In this document: positions 45,915 through 55,045 of the stretch, in pieces
Numbering within the stretch: position 1 is the stretch's first letter
Layout of the letters: each line of letters starts with the position of its first letter
Assembly: GCA_014529675.2 (NCBI GenBank)
Contig: CP076040.1
Coordinates: forward strand, 1,550,001-1,614,000
DNA from: Opitutia bacterium ISCC 52
GTDB lineage: Bacteria; Verrucomicrobiota; Verrucomicrobiia; Opitutales; UBA2995
DNA length: 64,000 nucleotides
Direction of reading: 5' to 3'
Notes under the pieces: generated by a model
What the model saw: the letters and a program-made list of their open reading frames with translations, nothing else
Databases searched by the model: none
What the model was told of the DNA's origin: nothing
Translations under genes and position numbers: made by a program

Positions 45915-46337
45915 ATGGACGTCACTTGGCTCCTCTTTAATTGGTTCTTTGGAATCCAACAGTGTGAATCAAAGGAAGATGGTATCTTCGAATGAGTCTC
46001 TGATGAGAAATACCTCAATCATCTGAAGACGGTACATGCCAGTGCTTTGTTTGCCTTGGCTGAAGCTACGAGCGGTCAAGTTCCTCCAGATCAATTGAAA
46101 GAGGATGAGGATGCATTATTTCCCGCTCTTAGGCGCACTGAGATGAAATACAGAAAACCTGCGCAAGGTGCCGTTTATGCAAAGGCGATATTCGATGCTG
46201 AGGCGTGGAAGCTCTTTCTCGAAACCTTAGAACGAAGAAACCGAGCGCTTATGTCGATCCAAGTGGATCTCCTGGCTCTAGAAAACGTCTTGGTTGCGAC
46301 CGATACTTTTGAGTGGTTTGTGGCCAAAACCACTTAA
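45915..46337 (+). pseudogene. Hotdog-fold thioesterase-like gene interrupted by an in-frame TGA
   Basis: From ATG at 45915 the frame reads 26 codons ('MDVTWLLFNWFFGIQ...DGIFE'), meets TGA at 45993-45995, and continues in the same frame without further stop to 46337. After the TGA comes 'VSDEKYLNHLKTVHASALFALAEATSGQVPP', the core of DUF4442/PaaI-like thioesterases, ending 'TFEWFVAKTT'. Both parts together make 140 residues, the normal size. A single base change explains it (for example a CGA Arg or TGG Trp codon to TGA). Starts after the TGA (CTG 46023, TTG 46047) would drop conserved N-terminal residues. I read this as a recent pseudogene; read-through or a sequencing error are alternatives. 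Confidence 0.7.
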
Positions 46338-46343
46338 CAAAAA

Positions 46344-47564
46344 CTATTCGTGTCTCAAGGCATCGATCGGATCGAGTCGCGATGCCATGAACGCGGGATA
46401 AAGGCCGAATATTACACCGATGGCCGCAGAGACACCAAGGGATACTCCAATGATCCAGGTCTTGACGATGGTGGTCATGCCAAATTTGTCCTGTACGATA
46501 TCGCACACACCATAGGCGATGCCGATACCTATAGCTCCACCCGCGACACTTAATACCACGGCCTCGATGAGAAACTGTGTTAGGACGTCGGTTGATCTTG
46601 CGCCGACAGCTACTCGAATACCAATTTCGCGCGTACGTTCAGTAACAGAGACCAGCATGATATTCATAATGCCAACTCCACCCACCAGCAATGATACGGC
46701 TGCCACAATCGTAAGAAAAGTGGTCATAGTCTCAGTGGTCGATGTAAAGGCTTCGGTAAGTTCCGATTGGCTGCGCACACTAAAATCATCCTCCTGGCCG
46801 TCGATCAGTTTATGGGCCAAACGTAAGGTTTGGGTGACCTCCTCTTTGGCTTGCTCCATTTGGTCGACATTGATGGCGCTTACGTAAATTTGACTGACAT
46901 ATTGAGAATCTCCGCGAAGCCGAAAGGCGGCAGTGGTTAACGGGACCAGCACCGTATCGTCCTGATCCTGGCCACCGGAGCTCTGTCCCTTGGCTTTCAA
47001 TACACCGATGATTTTAAAAGGGGTTTTTTGAATACGTATCGTTTGTCCCACGGGGGCTACCCCTCCATACATATTTTCCACGACGGATGCTCCTAGAACA
47101 GCTACTTTGGTTTTTGCACGGATGTCGCGTTCAGTAAACATGGTTCCGTCCTCAATTTCCCAGCTCTTAATGGTCAAATACTCCGGGTCGACACCTTGGA
47201 CGGAAGTAAACCAATTAGTTCCACCGCCGATGACTTGTCCGCTTGCTGTGACGATGCCGGAAACGGCCATCACGAGGTTGCATTGTTCGCGGATGATATC
47301 TGTATCTTTGATAAAGAGTGTTCTGCTGCTGCCGGCGCCTCTCCGGATTCCGCCCATGGAATTGGAGCCGGAACGGATCATGAGCAGATTAGTCCCCAGT
47401 GAATTAATTCGCTCCTCAATGTTTTGCTGAGCACCATCCCCAATCGCACGCATGACGATCACCGCCGCTACACCGATAATGATACCGAGCATGGTAAGGA
47501 TACTCCGTGTGCGGTTCTTAAGCAGACTGCCTTGGGCGATGGCTAGAAGTTTAAATATTTTCAT
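46344..47564 (-). CDS. MacB-type ABC transporter permease
   Basis: 406 residues with the MacB/FtsX permease layout: one N-terminal membrane helix ('ILTMLGIIIGVAAVIVM'), a periplasmic domain of about 230 residues, and three C-terminal helices including 'GGVGIMNIMLVSVTERTREIGIRVAVGA', the family signature. There is no fused ATPase; that is the next gene upstream on this strand (10 bases). With the adaptor and TolC-like genes it makes a complete tripartite efflux pump for peptides, lipids or small drugs. It is the last gene of the operon. Confidence 0.94.
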   Translation of the reverse strand: MKIFKLLAIAQGSLLKNRTRSILTMLGIIIGVAAVIVMRAIGDGAQQNIEERINSLGTNLLMIRSGSNSMGGIRRGAGSSRTLFIKDTDIIREQCNLVMAVSGIVTASGQVIGGGTNWFTSVQGVDPEYLTIKSWEIEDGTMFTERDIRAKTKVAVLGASVVENMYGGVAPVGQTIRIQKTPFKIIGVLKAKGQSSGGQDQDDTVLVPLTTAAFRLRGDSQYVSQIYVSAINVDQMEQAKEEVTQTLRLAHKLIDGQEDDFSVRSQSELTEAFTSTTETMTTFLTIVAAVSLLVGGVGIMNIMLVSVTERTREIGIRVAVGARSTDVLTQFLIEAVVLSVAGGAIGIGIAYGVCDIVQDKFGMTTIVKTWIIGVSLGVSAAIGVIFGLYPAFMASRLDPIDALRHE

Positions 47565-47573
47565 GTTTCGTGC

Positions 47574-48314
47574 TTAAATTCCGATTACACCGGAGAATTC
47601 CTCCAGTTCTTTGCGGGCATTACTGCGATCTGTGATTTGGGTGTCCCGGACAATGAGACCATCTTTCATTTCCACGCAGCGTTTGGTGAACATGGCAATG
47701 TCGGGTTCGTGAGTTACCAGGACAATGGTTATCCCCTGATCATTGAGTTCCTGAAATAGTCCCATGAGATCGAGGGAAGTTTTAGAATCCAGGTTTCCAG
47801 TGGGTTCGTCCGCCAGGATCAGAGCCGGATCATTTACCAGGGCGCGGGCTACTGCTACCCGCTGTTGCTGACCGCCTGAAAGTTGTTGCGTCTGGTGATC
47901 CATCCGATCGGCCAGGCCAACGCGCTCGAGGCATTGTGCGGCTTTTTTATTGGGACTGACTTTAGATCTTTTTCGTTGGTATACCAGGGGCAGCTCAACG
48001 TTTTCCAGAGCCGAGGTTCGAGATAACAAATTGAAACCCTGGAAAACGAACCCGATTTTCTCATTACGGATATTGGCTTGTTGGTTGCGGGAGAGCTTGT
48101 TCACGGCGACTCCATCAAGGAGGTAACCGCCAGATGTGGGCTTGTCCAAGCAACCAATGATATTCATGAAGGTTGATTTACCGGAACCCGACGCACCCAT
48201 GATACTTACAAACTCACCTGGATCGATCGTGAGGTTAACCCCGCGTAGTGCATGAACCGGCTCAGCCAGTTCGTAGGTTTTCTTTAAATCAATGGTTTCG
48301 ATGACATGTTCCAT
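47574..48314 (-). CDS. MacB/LolD-type ABC transporter ATPase
   Basis: 246 residues, complete ATPase: Walker A 'GASGSGKST', Q-loop 'FVFQGFNLL', signature 'LSGGQQQRVAVARAL', Walker B 'LILADEPTGNLD' and switch 'VTHEPD'. The type is that of MacB, LolD and FtsE relatives. It drives the permease 10 bases downstream and lies 18 bases from the adaptor gene, second from last in the four-gene efflux operon. Confidence 0.95.
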   Translation of the reverse strand: MEHVIETIDLKKTYELAEPVHALRGVNLTIDPGEFVSIMGASGSGKSTFMNIIGCLDKPTSGGYLLDGVAVNKLSRNQQANIRNEKIGFVFQGFNLLSRTSALENVELPLVYQRKRSKVSPNKKAAQCLERVGLADRMDHQTQQLSGGQQQRVAVARALVNDPALILADEPTGNLDSKTSLDLMGLFQELNDQGITIVLVTHEPDIAMFTKRCVEMKDGLIVRDTQITDRSNARKELEEFSGVIGI

Positions 48315-48332
48315 AAGGAAGTCTGAGTAAAA

Positions 48333-49667
48333 TTAAAAGATTCCTCCACCGCGTCCACGACCTCCAAATGGATTTTGCGCTCGAGTCGCTGCTTCTGAAG
48401 TGGATGGTGTCAGTACTTTGGAAATGATTTCTCTACCTTCAGGAATCTCTTCGTCTCGTAGAGGCAAAACCTCGGTTGTTATGCCGTCTGTAACTCCGGT
48501 TCTGACCATCATCATCTTCAATTCTCCTGCATCATCTTTATACCAGATCGTGCCGATCGCTGCTCGGCCGCCTCCTCCTCGTTGACCTCCACCGAATCCG
48601 GCTCCGCCTCCTCCGGCAAACCCTTCTGGGCGTTGTCTGCGTTGTCCACCATCACCGCCTTGGCCACGCTGTCCACCTTCGCCACCACGACTTGCTTGAC
48701 GTTGGGCTAGCATCTCCTCGCGAAACTTGGCTTGTACTTCCACCATTTCGTCGCTCATTTTCAGACTGAGAGCTGAGGCAGGAACACTTAGGACTTCTTC
48801 CACTTCATCGACTACAAAATCGAGTGTCGCAGTCATGCCTGGAAGGAGTAGGCGCCTTGGGTTTTCTGTTTCGACTACTACGGTGTAATTAACTACGTTC
48901 TGAATAACCGTTGGTTGTAGTCGGATTTCGGTTACAGTTCCTGTAAAGTTGCGCTCAGGGTAACTGGCTACGGTAAAACGGACTTCCTGATCTTTCTTGA
49001 TTTGGCCGATGTCGCTTTCATCCACATTGGCCAGGATTTCCATGAGATTCAAATCCTCTGCAATGATAAACAGACGAGGCGTATTGAAGCTTGAAGCTAC
49101 TGTTTGCCCTTCTTCGACATCGCGGTTGATGATCACTCCGCTGATAGGAGCTCGGATTTCGGCGAATTCGCGGTTTCGTTTGGCGCGATCCACTGAGGCT
49201 TCAGAGCTCTTCACATTGGCTTCTGCCGTTTCTTTGCCGATTTCGTAATTGAGGAAATCATCTCCTGAAAGGAAGCCTTTATCATAAACAGGCTTGAACC
49301 GCTCGTATTGGATCGTGGCTCTTTTGAGATTGGCTTGTTGGCGCGTCAGGTCGGCCTCTGCGCTTTTGACCTGGGTATCGAGGGTGCGAGGATCGATAAG
49401 TGCGATCAGGTCGCCTTCCTCGACGGTGTCATTAAAATCTTTATAGACGCCTTCGATGACACCAGAGACCTGACTTCCGATTTCTACGAGCTCCCGCGCT
49501 TCCAGAGAACCGGTGGCGGTTATCATGTTGAGAATGTTCTTTCGCTCAATCTTGGCGTAGTTGTAATTCTCTGTGGTCTCGCTCGTTTCTTCTTCTTGAA
49601 AGTAGAAACGATATCCACCGTAGCCGACGCCACCGAGCAGGATGATTATAATAATGAATTTTTTCAT
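48333..49667 (-). CDS. MacA/HlyD-type periplasmic adaptor with Arg-Gly insertion
   Basis: 444 residues: an N-terminal membrane anchor ('FIIIIILLGGVGYGGYRFYF'), a biotinyl-lipoyl region ('ITATGSLEARELVEIGSQVSG'), an alpha-hairpin (about 100-175) and beta-barrel parts ('VDESDIGQIKKDQEVRFTVASYP'). Between the barrel and the membrane-proximal part, at about 320-372, lies a Gly/Arg/Gln-rich stretch ('SRGGEGGQRGQGGDGGQRR', 'GGGQRGGGGRA'), and the protein ends 'FGGRGRGGGIF'. The insertion is far from the residues that normally contact MacB or TolC helices. It connects the TolC-like gene 5 bases upstream with the ABC genes. Confidence 0.93.
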   Translation of the reverse strand: MKKFIIIIILLGGVGYGGYRFYFQEEETSETTENYNYAKIERKNILNMITATGSLEARELVEIGSQVSGVIEGVYKDFNDTVEEGDLIALIDPRTLDTQVKSAEADLTRQQANLKRATIQYERFKPVYDKGFLSGDDFLNYEIGKETAEANVKSSEASVDRAKRNREFAEIRAPISGVIINRDVEEGQTVASSFNTPRLFIIAEDLNLMEILANVDESDIGQIKKDQEVRFTVASYPERNFTGTVTEIRLQPTVIQNVVNYTVVVETENPRRLLLPGMTATLDFVVDEVEEVLSVPASALSLKMSDEMVEVQAKFREEMLAQRQASRGGEGGQRGQGGDGGQRRQRPEGFAGGGGAGFGGGQRGGGGRAAIGTIWYKDDAGELKMMMVRTGVTDGITTEVLPLRDEEIPEGREIISKVLTPSTSEAATRAQNPFGGRGRGGGIF

Positions 49668-49672
49668 GGGAA

Positions 49673-51058
49673 TTACTGTGATTCGGGGACTTGGGTATTC
49701 AGGCGATTAATCAGAAAGTTTTCGAGTGTTCCATCCTGGAGGGTAATATCCAGGCGGTTGGTAAAGAGGTTGAACCAGGATTCTTCAACCGCGACTGCTG
49801 CATCGAGGCGATTGGATCGGAGAGAATTTACATCCAGCAGGGTGGCGGCACCGGCATCGAATCGTGCCAGTTCAGCTTCCAGGGCGGCACCTGCAGAAGC
49901 CAATTGTTCTTGGGAAAAGGAAAGTTGTGCCTTGGCGGTATTGAAGTCTAACACGGCCTGTAGCAGGTCGGTGCGTGCATTCTGTTTTAGATCCACCATG
50001 TCGAACTTTTCCTGGCGGAGCTGAATATTAGCTCGGGCCACGTTGGTTTCGGTTCTTCGGCGATCGAAAATCGGAACGGAGAGGGTAAGACCTCCGGACA
50101 CTTCAGGTTCCCGTTTGAAAAACTGACTGCCGAATCCAGCACTACGGTTCTGACTGGCATAGTTGGTTCGGAGATTGGCCGACGCACTCACCGTTGGCTT
50201 TTTTCCTGACTCAGCGATCCGGATACTCTGATTGGCTGCTTCGATGCGGTACTCTTGTGCGAGCAGGTCAGGACGTTTGATTATCCGGCTCCAGGATGAT
50301 TGGACGTCGGGATCGGGCAAGTAATCTGTGTTTCCCCAACCGCTATTGTCGATATCGAGGAGAATATTGGTTTCGGGTGGGAGTAAGAGAAGCTCTTTTA
50401 GGAAATATAGACTTCTTTGGTGTGCCTGGCGGGCCTGGGCGAGACGACGTTCGCTGTCGGCTACCAGCGCGCGTTGGCGAAGCACATCTGCTTCAATCCG
50501 AATCTCGTTTTCATAGCTCACCTGGATTAACTCAAGGTTTTCCATCCTGGAAGCGAGCTCCTCAGCCTGGATCTCAATTTCCTTAAAGCGCAGGATGGCT
50601 TCCATGTAGCGGAAAATCGAATTGAAGAGTACAATCTGCTTAGATCGATTCAAGTCTTGTAGGCTGGCTTCCAAGACTGATTGGGCTTGGTTGATCGCGG
50701 CTTGTCGGGCTCCACCATTATAAAGCACCATATTGGAATTGAGGCTACCATTCAGAGAGCGAGAGGTATCGGCATCTTCCCAAACGGGCTCACCATCTTC
50801 GCCAAAAAAGCGAACTGTGCCTCCTGCTGATCCGGTGAGGTTGGGTTTCGAATCCGCTTCCTCGAAGGCTAGGTCGTTTTCTCTTAGTTCTACCTGCAGT
50901 TTGGATCTCTCGAGGCTCAAATTCTGGTTCAAGGCCAGGGAGATGACATCGGACAGGGCAAGCGTTCGAGTCTCAGCGTTGGCAATCTGGGCTTCTTGTC
51001 CATGGGCGCAGATGCTCAATAACAGAATGCAATAGGAAATGAGAATAGGTTTAGGCAT
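49673..51058 (-). CDS. TolC-family outer membrane efflux protein
   Basis: 461 residues, with signal peptide 'PILISYCILLLSICAHGQE' and two repeats of the OEP coiled-coil/barrel design ('LSLERSKLQVELRENDLAFEEADSKPNL', later 'DLLQAVLDFNTAKAQLSFSQEQLASAGAALE'). Length is that of TolC relatives. As first gene of the minus-strand operon it sets the outer-membrane duct for the MacA/MacB-type pump that follows. The 223 bases between it and the divergent GntP gene should contain promoters for both; I could not assign them. Confidence 0.94.
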   Translation of the reverse strand: MPKPILISYCILLLSICAHGQEAQIANAETRTLALSDVISLALNQNLSLERSKLQVELRENDLAFEEADSKPNLTGSAGGTVRFFGEDGEPVWEDADTSRSLNGSLNSNMVLYNGGARQAAINQAQSVLEASLQDLNRSKQIVLFNSIFRYMEAILRFKEIEIQAEELASRMENLELIQVSYENEIRIEADVLRQRALVADSERRLAQARQAHQRSLYFLKELLLLPPETNILLDIDNSGWGNTDYLPDPDVQSSWSRIIKRPDLLAQEYRIEAANQSIRIAESGKKPTVSASANLRTNYASQNRSAGFGSQFFKREPEVSGGLTLSVPIFDRRRTETNVARANIQLRQEKFDMVDLKQNARTDLLQAVLDFNTAKAQLSFSQEQLASAGAALEAELARFDAGAATLLDVNSLRSNRLDAAVAVEESWFNLFTNRLDITLQDGTLENFLINRLNTQVPESQ

Positions 51059-51281
51059 AGGGTATAGCCGAAGGTTCGAGCTGTCGGAATAACGTTACGC
51101 TTTGAAATAAGGTTTCACTTTAATGGGAAATAAATGGATTTTTTGATGTTTGTGCTGACTAGGGTCCGAGTATTCAGATTTTCATTGCGCCGAAGCCCCC
51201 GAAAATTCACCGTTTTAGGCCTATACCCCGCTGATCGATACTTCAGATCCGCACTCCGTAAAACTCACTCCATATCCATCT

Positions 51282-52715
51282 ATGCTTCTTGATTCGTTTC
51301 TTGTTTTTGGTGCATCTTCCTCCTGGCCGTTTCTAGTATTGGCTGCCGGTATTATTTTTGTGGTTCTGGCCATTGGTGTATTCCGTTTTCATGCGTTTGT
51401 CGCGCTGATTTTGGCTGCCATTCTTGTCGGTGTGCTATCCAGCTCGCTGCCAGGTGAAGGAAATCACGTTATTAAAGCGATCGAGCTTTCAATGGCCGAA
51501 TTTGGTTCCACGGCTGGAAAGATCGCCTGGGTGATCGGTGTGGCGGCGATTATTGGTTTGTCCTTAATGGAGAGTGGGGCTGCCGACCGGATCGTGCGTG
51601 GACTCATCGGAGTGATGGGCGAGAAACAGGCTGGGTGGGCCATGATGGTTGCCGCTTTCTTCCTCTCGATCCCGGTATTTTTCGATACCGTCTTTTTCTT
51701 AATCATCCCCTTGGCTCAGGCCCTGGCATTCAGACTGGGGAAACGATATGTTTATTTTGTGATGTGCGTATCGGCTGGTGGTGCTTTGACTCACGGCTTG
51801 GTGCCACCGACTCCGGGGCCACTGGTTATGATCGAGACCCTTCAGTTAGATCTTGGCTTCGCCATGGTGATGGGAATTGTCTTGGGTCTACCCGCGGGTG
51901 CGTTTGGTGTTTGGTTGGCTGGCCGGATGGACAAGAAACTGAATCTTAGCCTCCGCGAAAGCCCCATGGTCAAAATCGCTGACCTGGAAGAGATCGTTCA
52001 TAAAGATACCAGTGATTTACCTCCTTTTTTTGTTTCTATTCTTCCCGTTGTCTTGCCGGTCTTTCTGATTGCTCTCTTTTCCAGTGTGAAAGCGTTTGGT
52101 GGCGAGAGTGATTCCGCTTTGTATTCAACGATTGAGGTCCTGGGTAATAAAAACCTGGCGATGGCAATTGGAACGCTGATTGCGATTTGGTTGATGGCTT
52201 CGAGGCGCAAAATCAACATGCAGAAACTGTGGTCTGAGATGGATGCGCCCATTGCTGTGGCCGGAACCATTATTCTAATCACGTCAGCTGGGGGAGCTTT
52301 TGGTGCCATGATCCGTCATGCTGGAGTGGGGGATGCTGTAAAATCGGTGATGGAAGGTTCAAATATTTCCCTCCTTCTACTGGCCTGGATCATCGCGATG
52401 GTGATGAAAGTAGCACAAGGCTCTGGGACCGTTTCGATGATCACCACCTCGAGTATTATTGCGGCGATTATCGGTGTTGGAACGGGGGAAGTAATGGAGC
52501 TGCCTTATCACCCTGTTTATCTGTTCGCGATCATTGCCTTCGGTTCAAATGTCGGATCCTGGATGAACGACAGTGGATTCTGGGTGGTCTGTAAATTGAG
52601 TGGGTTTACTGAGAGCGAGACGCTTCGAACGTGGACTGTGATGCTGGCCTCCCTGGGTGTATTCGGTTTGATCGAGGTATTTATCGTAGCGAAGATTTTG
52701 CCGTTTAACGGTTAA
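51282..52715 (+). CDS. GntP-family gluconate:H+ symporter
   Basis: 477 residues with about 12-13 hydrophobic segments. GntP-type landmarks are 'FRFHAFVALILAAILVGV', 'FFLSIPVFFDTVFFLIIPLAQALA', 'LTHGLVPPTPGPL' and 'SNVGSWMNDSGFWVVCKLSG'. It should import gluconate or a related aldonate with protons. The downstream IlvD/Edd dehydratase could be the first enzyme for the same substrate; a palindromic element lies between them. Confidence 0.93.
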   Translation: MLLDSFLVFGASSSWPFLVLAAGIIFVVLAIGVFRFHAFVALILAAILVGVLSSSLPGEGNHVIKAIELSMAEFGSTAGKIAWVIGVAAIIGLSLMESGAADRIVRGLIGVMGEKQAGWAMMVAAFFLSIPVFFDTVFFLIIPLAQALAFRLGKRYVYFVMCVSAGGALTHGLVPPTPGPLVMIETLQLDLGFAMVMGIVLGLPAGAFGVWLAGRMDKKLNLSLRESPMVKIADLEEIVHKDTSDLPPFFVSILPVVLPVFLIALFSSVKAFGGESDSALYSTIEVLGNKNLAMAIGTLIAIWLMASRRKINMQKLWSEMDAPIAVAGTIILITSAGGAFGAMIRHAGVGDAVKSVMEGSNISLLLLAWIIAMVMKVAQGSGTVSMITTSSIIAAIIGVGTGEVMELPYHPVYLFAIIAFGSNVGSWMNDSGFWVVCKLSGFTESETLRTWTVMLASLGVFGLIEVFIVAKILPFNG

Positions 52716-52730
52716 TTTAAACATATCTGT

Positions 52731-52859
52731 AGGAGCTGCTTGTTATGTTGGTGTCGCGTTGCTCAAAACTGCGCTTCGCTGGTATATGTGTCGTCGTATA
52801 GCTCCTCGGTAAGCTGCGATTTTTCACAAGTTATGGATCGCAGCCGAAGCAGCTCCTAG
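52731..52859. repeat. Palindrome-bounded intergenic element B
   Basis: Outer arms TAGGAGCTGCTT (52731-52742) and AAGCAGCTCCTA (52848-52859) are perfect 12-bp reverse complements. A nested perfect 8-bp stem pairs GCTGCGAT (52814-52821) with ATCGCAGC (52838-52845). The core 52770-52794 matches element A (16106-16130) in 23 of 25 bases, and CCTCGGTA follows in both at about the same distance. The two copies share structure and core but not arm sequence, which suggests compensatory change in a folded RNA or DNA. Confidence 0.75.
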
Positions 52860-52888
52860 GTTTTATAGCAAAAAGTATTTTAAATTAT

Positions 52889-54565
52889 ATGAGTAACGAC
52901 AATTTGAATTGGAAGAGTCGCGAGTTAACCGACGGCGAGAATATTGGCATCCAAGCTTTTTACTATGGTTTAGGCTGGGATCAGGATGATTTTCAGAAGC
53001 CACAGATTGGCATCGGGACCCCATTGCATGAGATCAACTTGTGCAATATGCATAGCCATGAAATTGGGGAATCGATCAAGGAAGGGCTGGAAGGTTCTGA
53101 CATGCATGGGTTCCGGTTCGGTGTTCCCTCTGTAAGTGACAATATCACGCAAGGGCATGGTGGAGGTAATGCTTCGCTACCTTCACGCAATGTCATTGCT
53201 ACGAGTACTGAAATGGTGACGACTTCGCATCGATTTGATGGATTTATCGGACTTCATCATTGTGATAAAAATGGTCCTGGCTTCGCTCTGGCTCTGGTGC
53301 GAACGAATTTACCTGGCTTCATTCTAAGTGGTGGCACCATTAAGCCGGGATGCTTGAATGGAGAGGATCTCACGATTCAGCATGTTTACGATGAGCAGGC
53401 AAAAGTTGAAGTCGGTAGCTCTACTCCTGAAAAGTTGTTGGCGGTGGTAAAGAATGCCTGCCCTGGAGCGGGTGGCTGTGGAATCGCCGCTTCGTTTAAT
53501 ACCTGGGGATTGGCCATGGAAGCTATTGGCTTGATGCCTCCTTTCAGTTCCTCGAATCCAGCGGAAGGAGAGGAAAAGCGTGACGAATGTCGTCAGACCG
53601 GTGAATGGATGAAATCCATCTTACTTTCAGGGAAGCGCCCCAAAGACATCGTTACCAAAGCAGCTCTACGCAATGCCACCGCCATGATTGGAGCCTCTGG
53701 TGGGTCCACCAATGGTATCCTTCATCTGATGGCTTTGGCAGCTGAAGCAGGGGTGGATTTCGGGTTACGGGATGTGCAAGCAATTCTACGTGATATTCCT
53801 GTCTATTGCAATTTTGCTCCCCGTGGTCGTGGAACTATGATCGATCTTTTTAAGATGGGTGGCACGCCTATGCTGATAAAGCACTTCATTGAGATGGGTG
53901 TATTGGATGGTTCGGTACCGACGTTGTTTGCTGAGTCCCTGGCTGATCAAGTAAAGGATGCGCCAGTTGTTCCTGAAGGAAATGATTTGATTGCTCCAGC
54001 TGGGCAGCCCTACAAATCGTTTGCCGACATGCAGATCTGTTTTGGAAGCTTAGCACCTGATGGCATTGTATTCAAAGTTTCAAGTCGGGCCGATCCTGTC
54101 TTCGAGGGCACCGCAATTTGTTTTAATGATGTCCCTTCCTTAGTTCAGGCTGTGACAGATAATAAAATTCAGCCAGGACACGTGGTGGTCCTTCGTGGTA
54201 TGGGGCCGGTTGCCATGGGTATGCCGGAAGTGCTTGTCGCGACCTCTGCATTATCGACTCCTGAGTTGGACGGCAAGGTGGCCTTTGTATCGGATACTCG
54301 TGTGTCAGGCGTATCTCATGGAGCGATTGGAGTTCACTGCGCTCCTGAAGCAGCAGTGGGAGGCCCCATTGCATTTGTTCAGGACGATGAGCCTATTCGA
54401 ATCGACCTTTTGAAGGGCGAGATCGATTGGCAGGGAAAGCCTGAGGGTAAGCCAGGCGGAGATTTCAAACCCTACGATGGGCCTCGAGTGTATTTGCGCG
54501 AATTTGCCAGTAGTGTCGCTCAGGCCGATCACGGATGCGTCAATAAATCGTTGATAACCAATTAA
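52889..54565 (+). CDS. IlvD/Edd-family dehydratase
   Basis: The 558-residue enzyme dehydrates a dihydroxy acid using an Fe-S cluster. Candidate ligands are all present: C52 ('INLCNMH'), C125 ('HHCDKNGPG') and C197 ('CPGAGGCGIA'). 'GASGGSTNGILHLMALA' and 'DTRVSGVSHGAIGVHCAPEA' are further family blocks, the second holding the catalytic Ser. Such proteins are either dihydroxy-acid dehydratase (branched-chain amino acid synthesis) or sugar-acid dehydratases. Lack of other ilv genes and the GntP transporter just upstream favour an aldonate dehydratase, but this is inference. Confidence 0.9.
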   Translation: MSNDNLNWKSRELTDGENIGIQAFYYGLGWDQDDFQKPQIGIGTPLHEINLCNMHSHEIGESIKEGLEGSDMHGFRFGVPSVSDNITQGHGGGNASLPSRNVIATSTEMVTTSHRFDGFIGLHHCDKNGPGFALALVRTNLPGFILSGGTIKPGCLNGEDLTIQHVYDEQAKVEVGSSTPEKLLAVVKNACPGAGGCGIAASFNTWGLAMEAIGLMPPFSSSNPAEGEEKRDECRQTGEWMKSILLSGKRPKDIVTKAALRNATAMIGASGGSTNGILHLMALAAEAGVDFGLRDVQAILRDIPVYCNFAPRGRGTMIDLFKMGGTPMLIKHFIEMGVLDGSVPTLFAESLADQVKDAPVVPEGNDLIAPAGQPYKSFADMQICFGSLAPDGIVFKVSSRADPVFEGTAICFNDVPSLVQAVTDNKIQPGHVVVLRGMGPVAMGMPEVLVATSALSTPELDGKVAFVSDTRVSGVSHGAIGVHCAPEAAVGGPIAFVQDDEPIRIDLLKGEIDWQGKPEGKPGGDFKPYDGPRVYLREFASSVAQADHGCVNKSLITN

Positions 54566-54597
54566 TAGGGGCTCTATGACGCCTCCTTTCCAAGTCT

Positions 54598-54915
54598 CTA
54601 GCCTTCAAAGAATTTTTCGCAATGATTCAAGCAGGTAGTCCAACCATCGCGGTGATCGGCGACCGTAAACTCTGGCAGTTCATGACGAAGAATGATTTCT
54701 GTGCCGCCGTCTACTTTTGAAAGTTCAAAGCTGAGCACACTATGGTCTATAAAACCCTCCGAGCTCCAGGTCATGGAGAGTTTCCTTGGCGGATCAATCT
54801 CCAGATATTTTCCTTCAGGGGCATAGGCAATCTCACCGTCGGGACGAATCATTTTAAGGACATATTTACCTCCGGGTCGAAGATCGTATTCAACCTTTGC
54901 ATGTCCTTCGTCCAT
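54598..54915 (-). pseudogene. SRPBCC/AHSA1-domain fragment lacking its N-terminus
   Basis: 105 residues from the middle and end of an AHSA1-like domain: 'VEYDLRPGGKYVLKMIRPDGEI', 'YLEIDPPRKLSMTWSSEGF', 'GGTEIILRHELPE', 'GWTTCLNHCEKFF'. Complete members have about 40 more residues at the start (the 'VW.A.TDP..L..W' helix). The ATG at 54915 falls inside the first strand, so the ligand-binding helix-grip fold cannot close. I take it for a remnant. Confidence 0.6.
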
Positions 54916-55045
54916 GCCGGTCTTGAAGGATAGTATTTACGGAGAGATTGGGCAGCTCCTCATAGCCCATGATCGTTTCAAAGTAGATCGTCTCCTTCTG
55001 AATGGAATAAGCGGGAAGCCACTCAAAGGCCGCATCCGAAACAAG
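54893..55045 (-). pseudogene. Possible second SRPBCC fragment
   Basis: In another minus-strand frame an open stretch reads 'DAAFEWLPAYSIQKETIYFE' then 'ELPNLSVNTILQDRHGR', similar to the middle of SRPBCC proteins. It has no start codon of its own and runs out of frame into the beginning of the preceding fragment, as expected if a deletion joined two adjacent SRPBCC genes. A weak call. Confidence 0.3.

Noticed and set aside
45993-45995. Selenocysteine at the in-frame TGA of the thioesterase
   Set aside because: The position is outside the expected active site, no clear SECIS hairpin follows, and no sel genes are in the window; a nonsense mutation is simpler.
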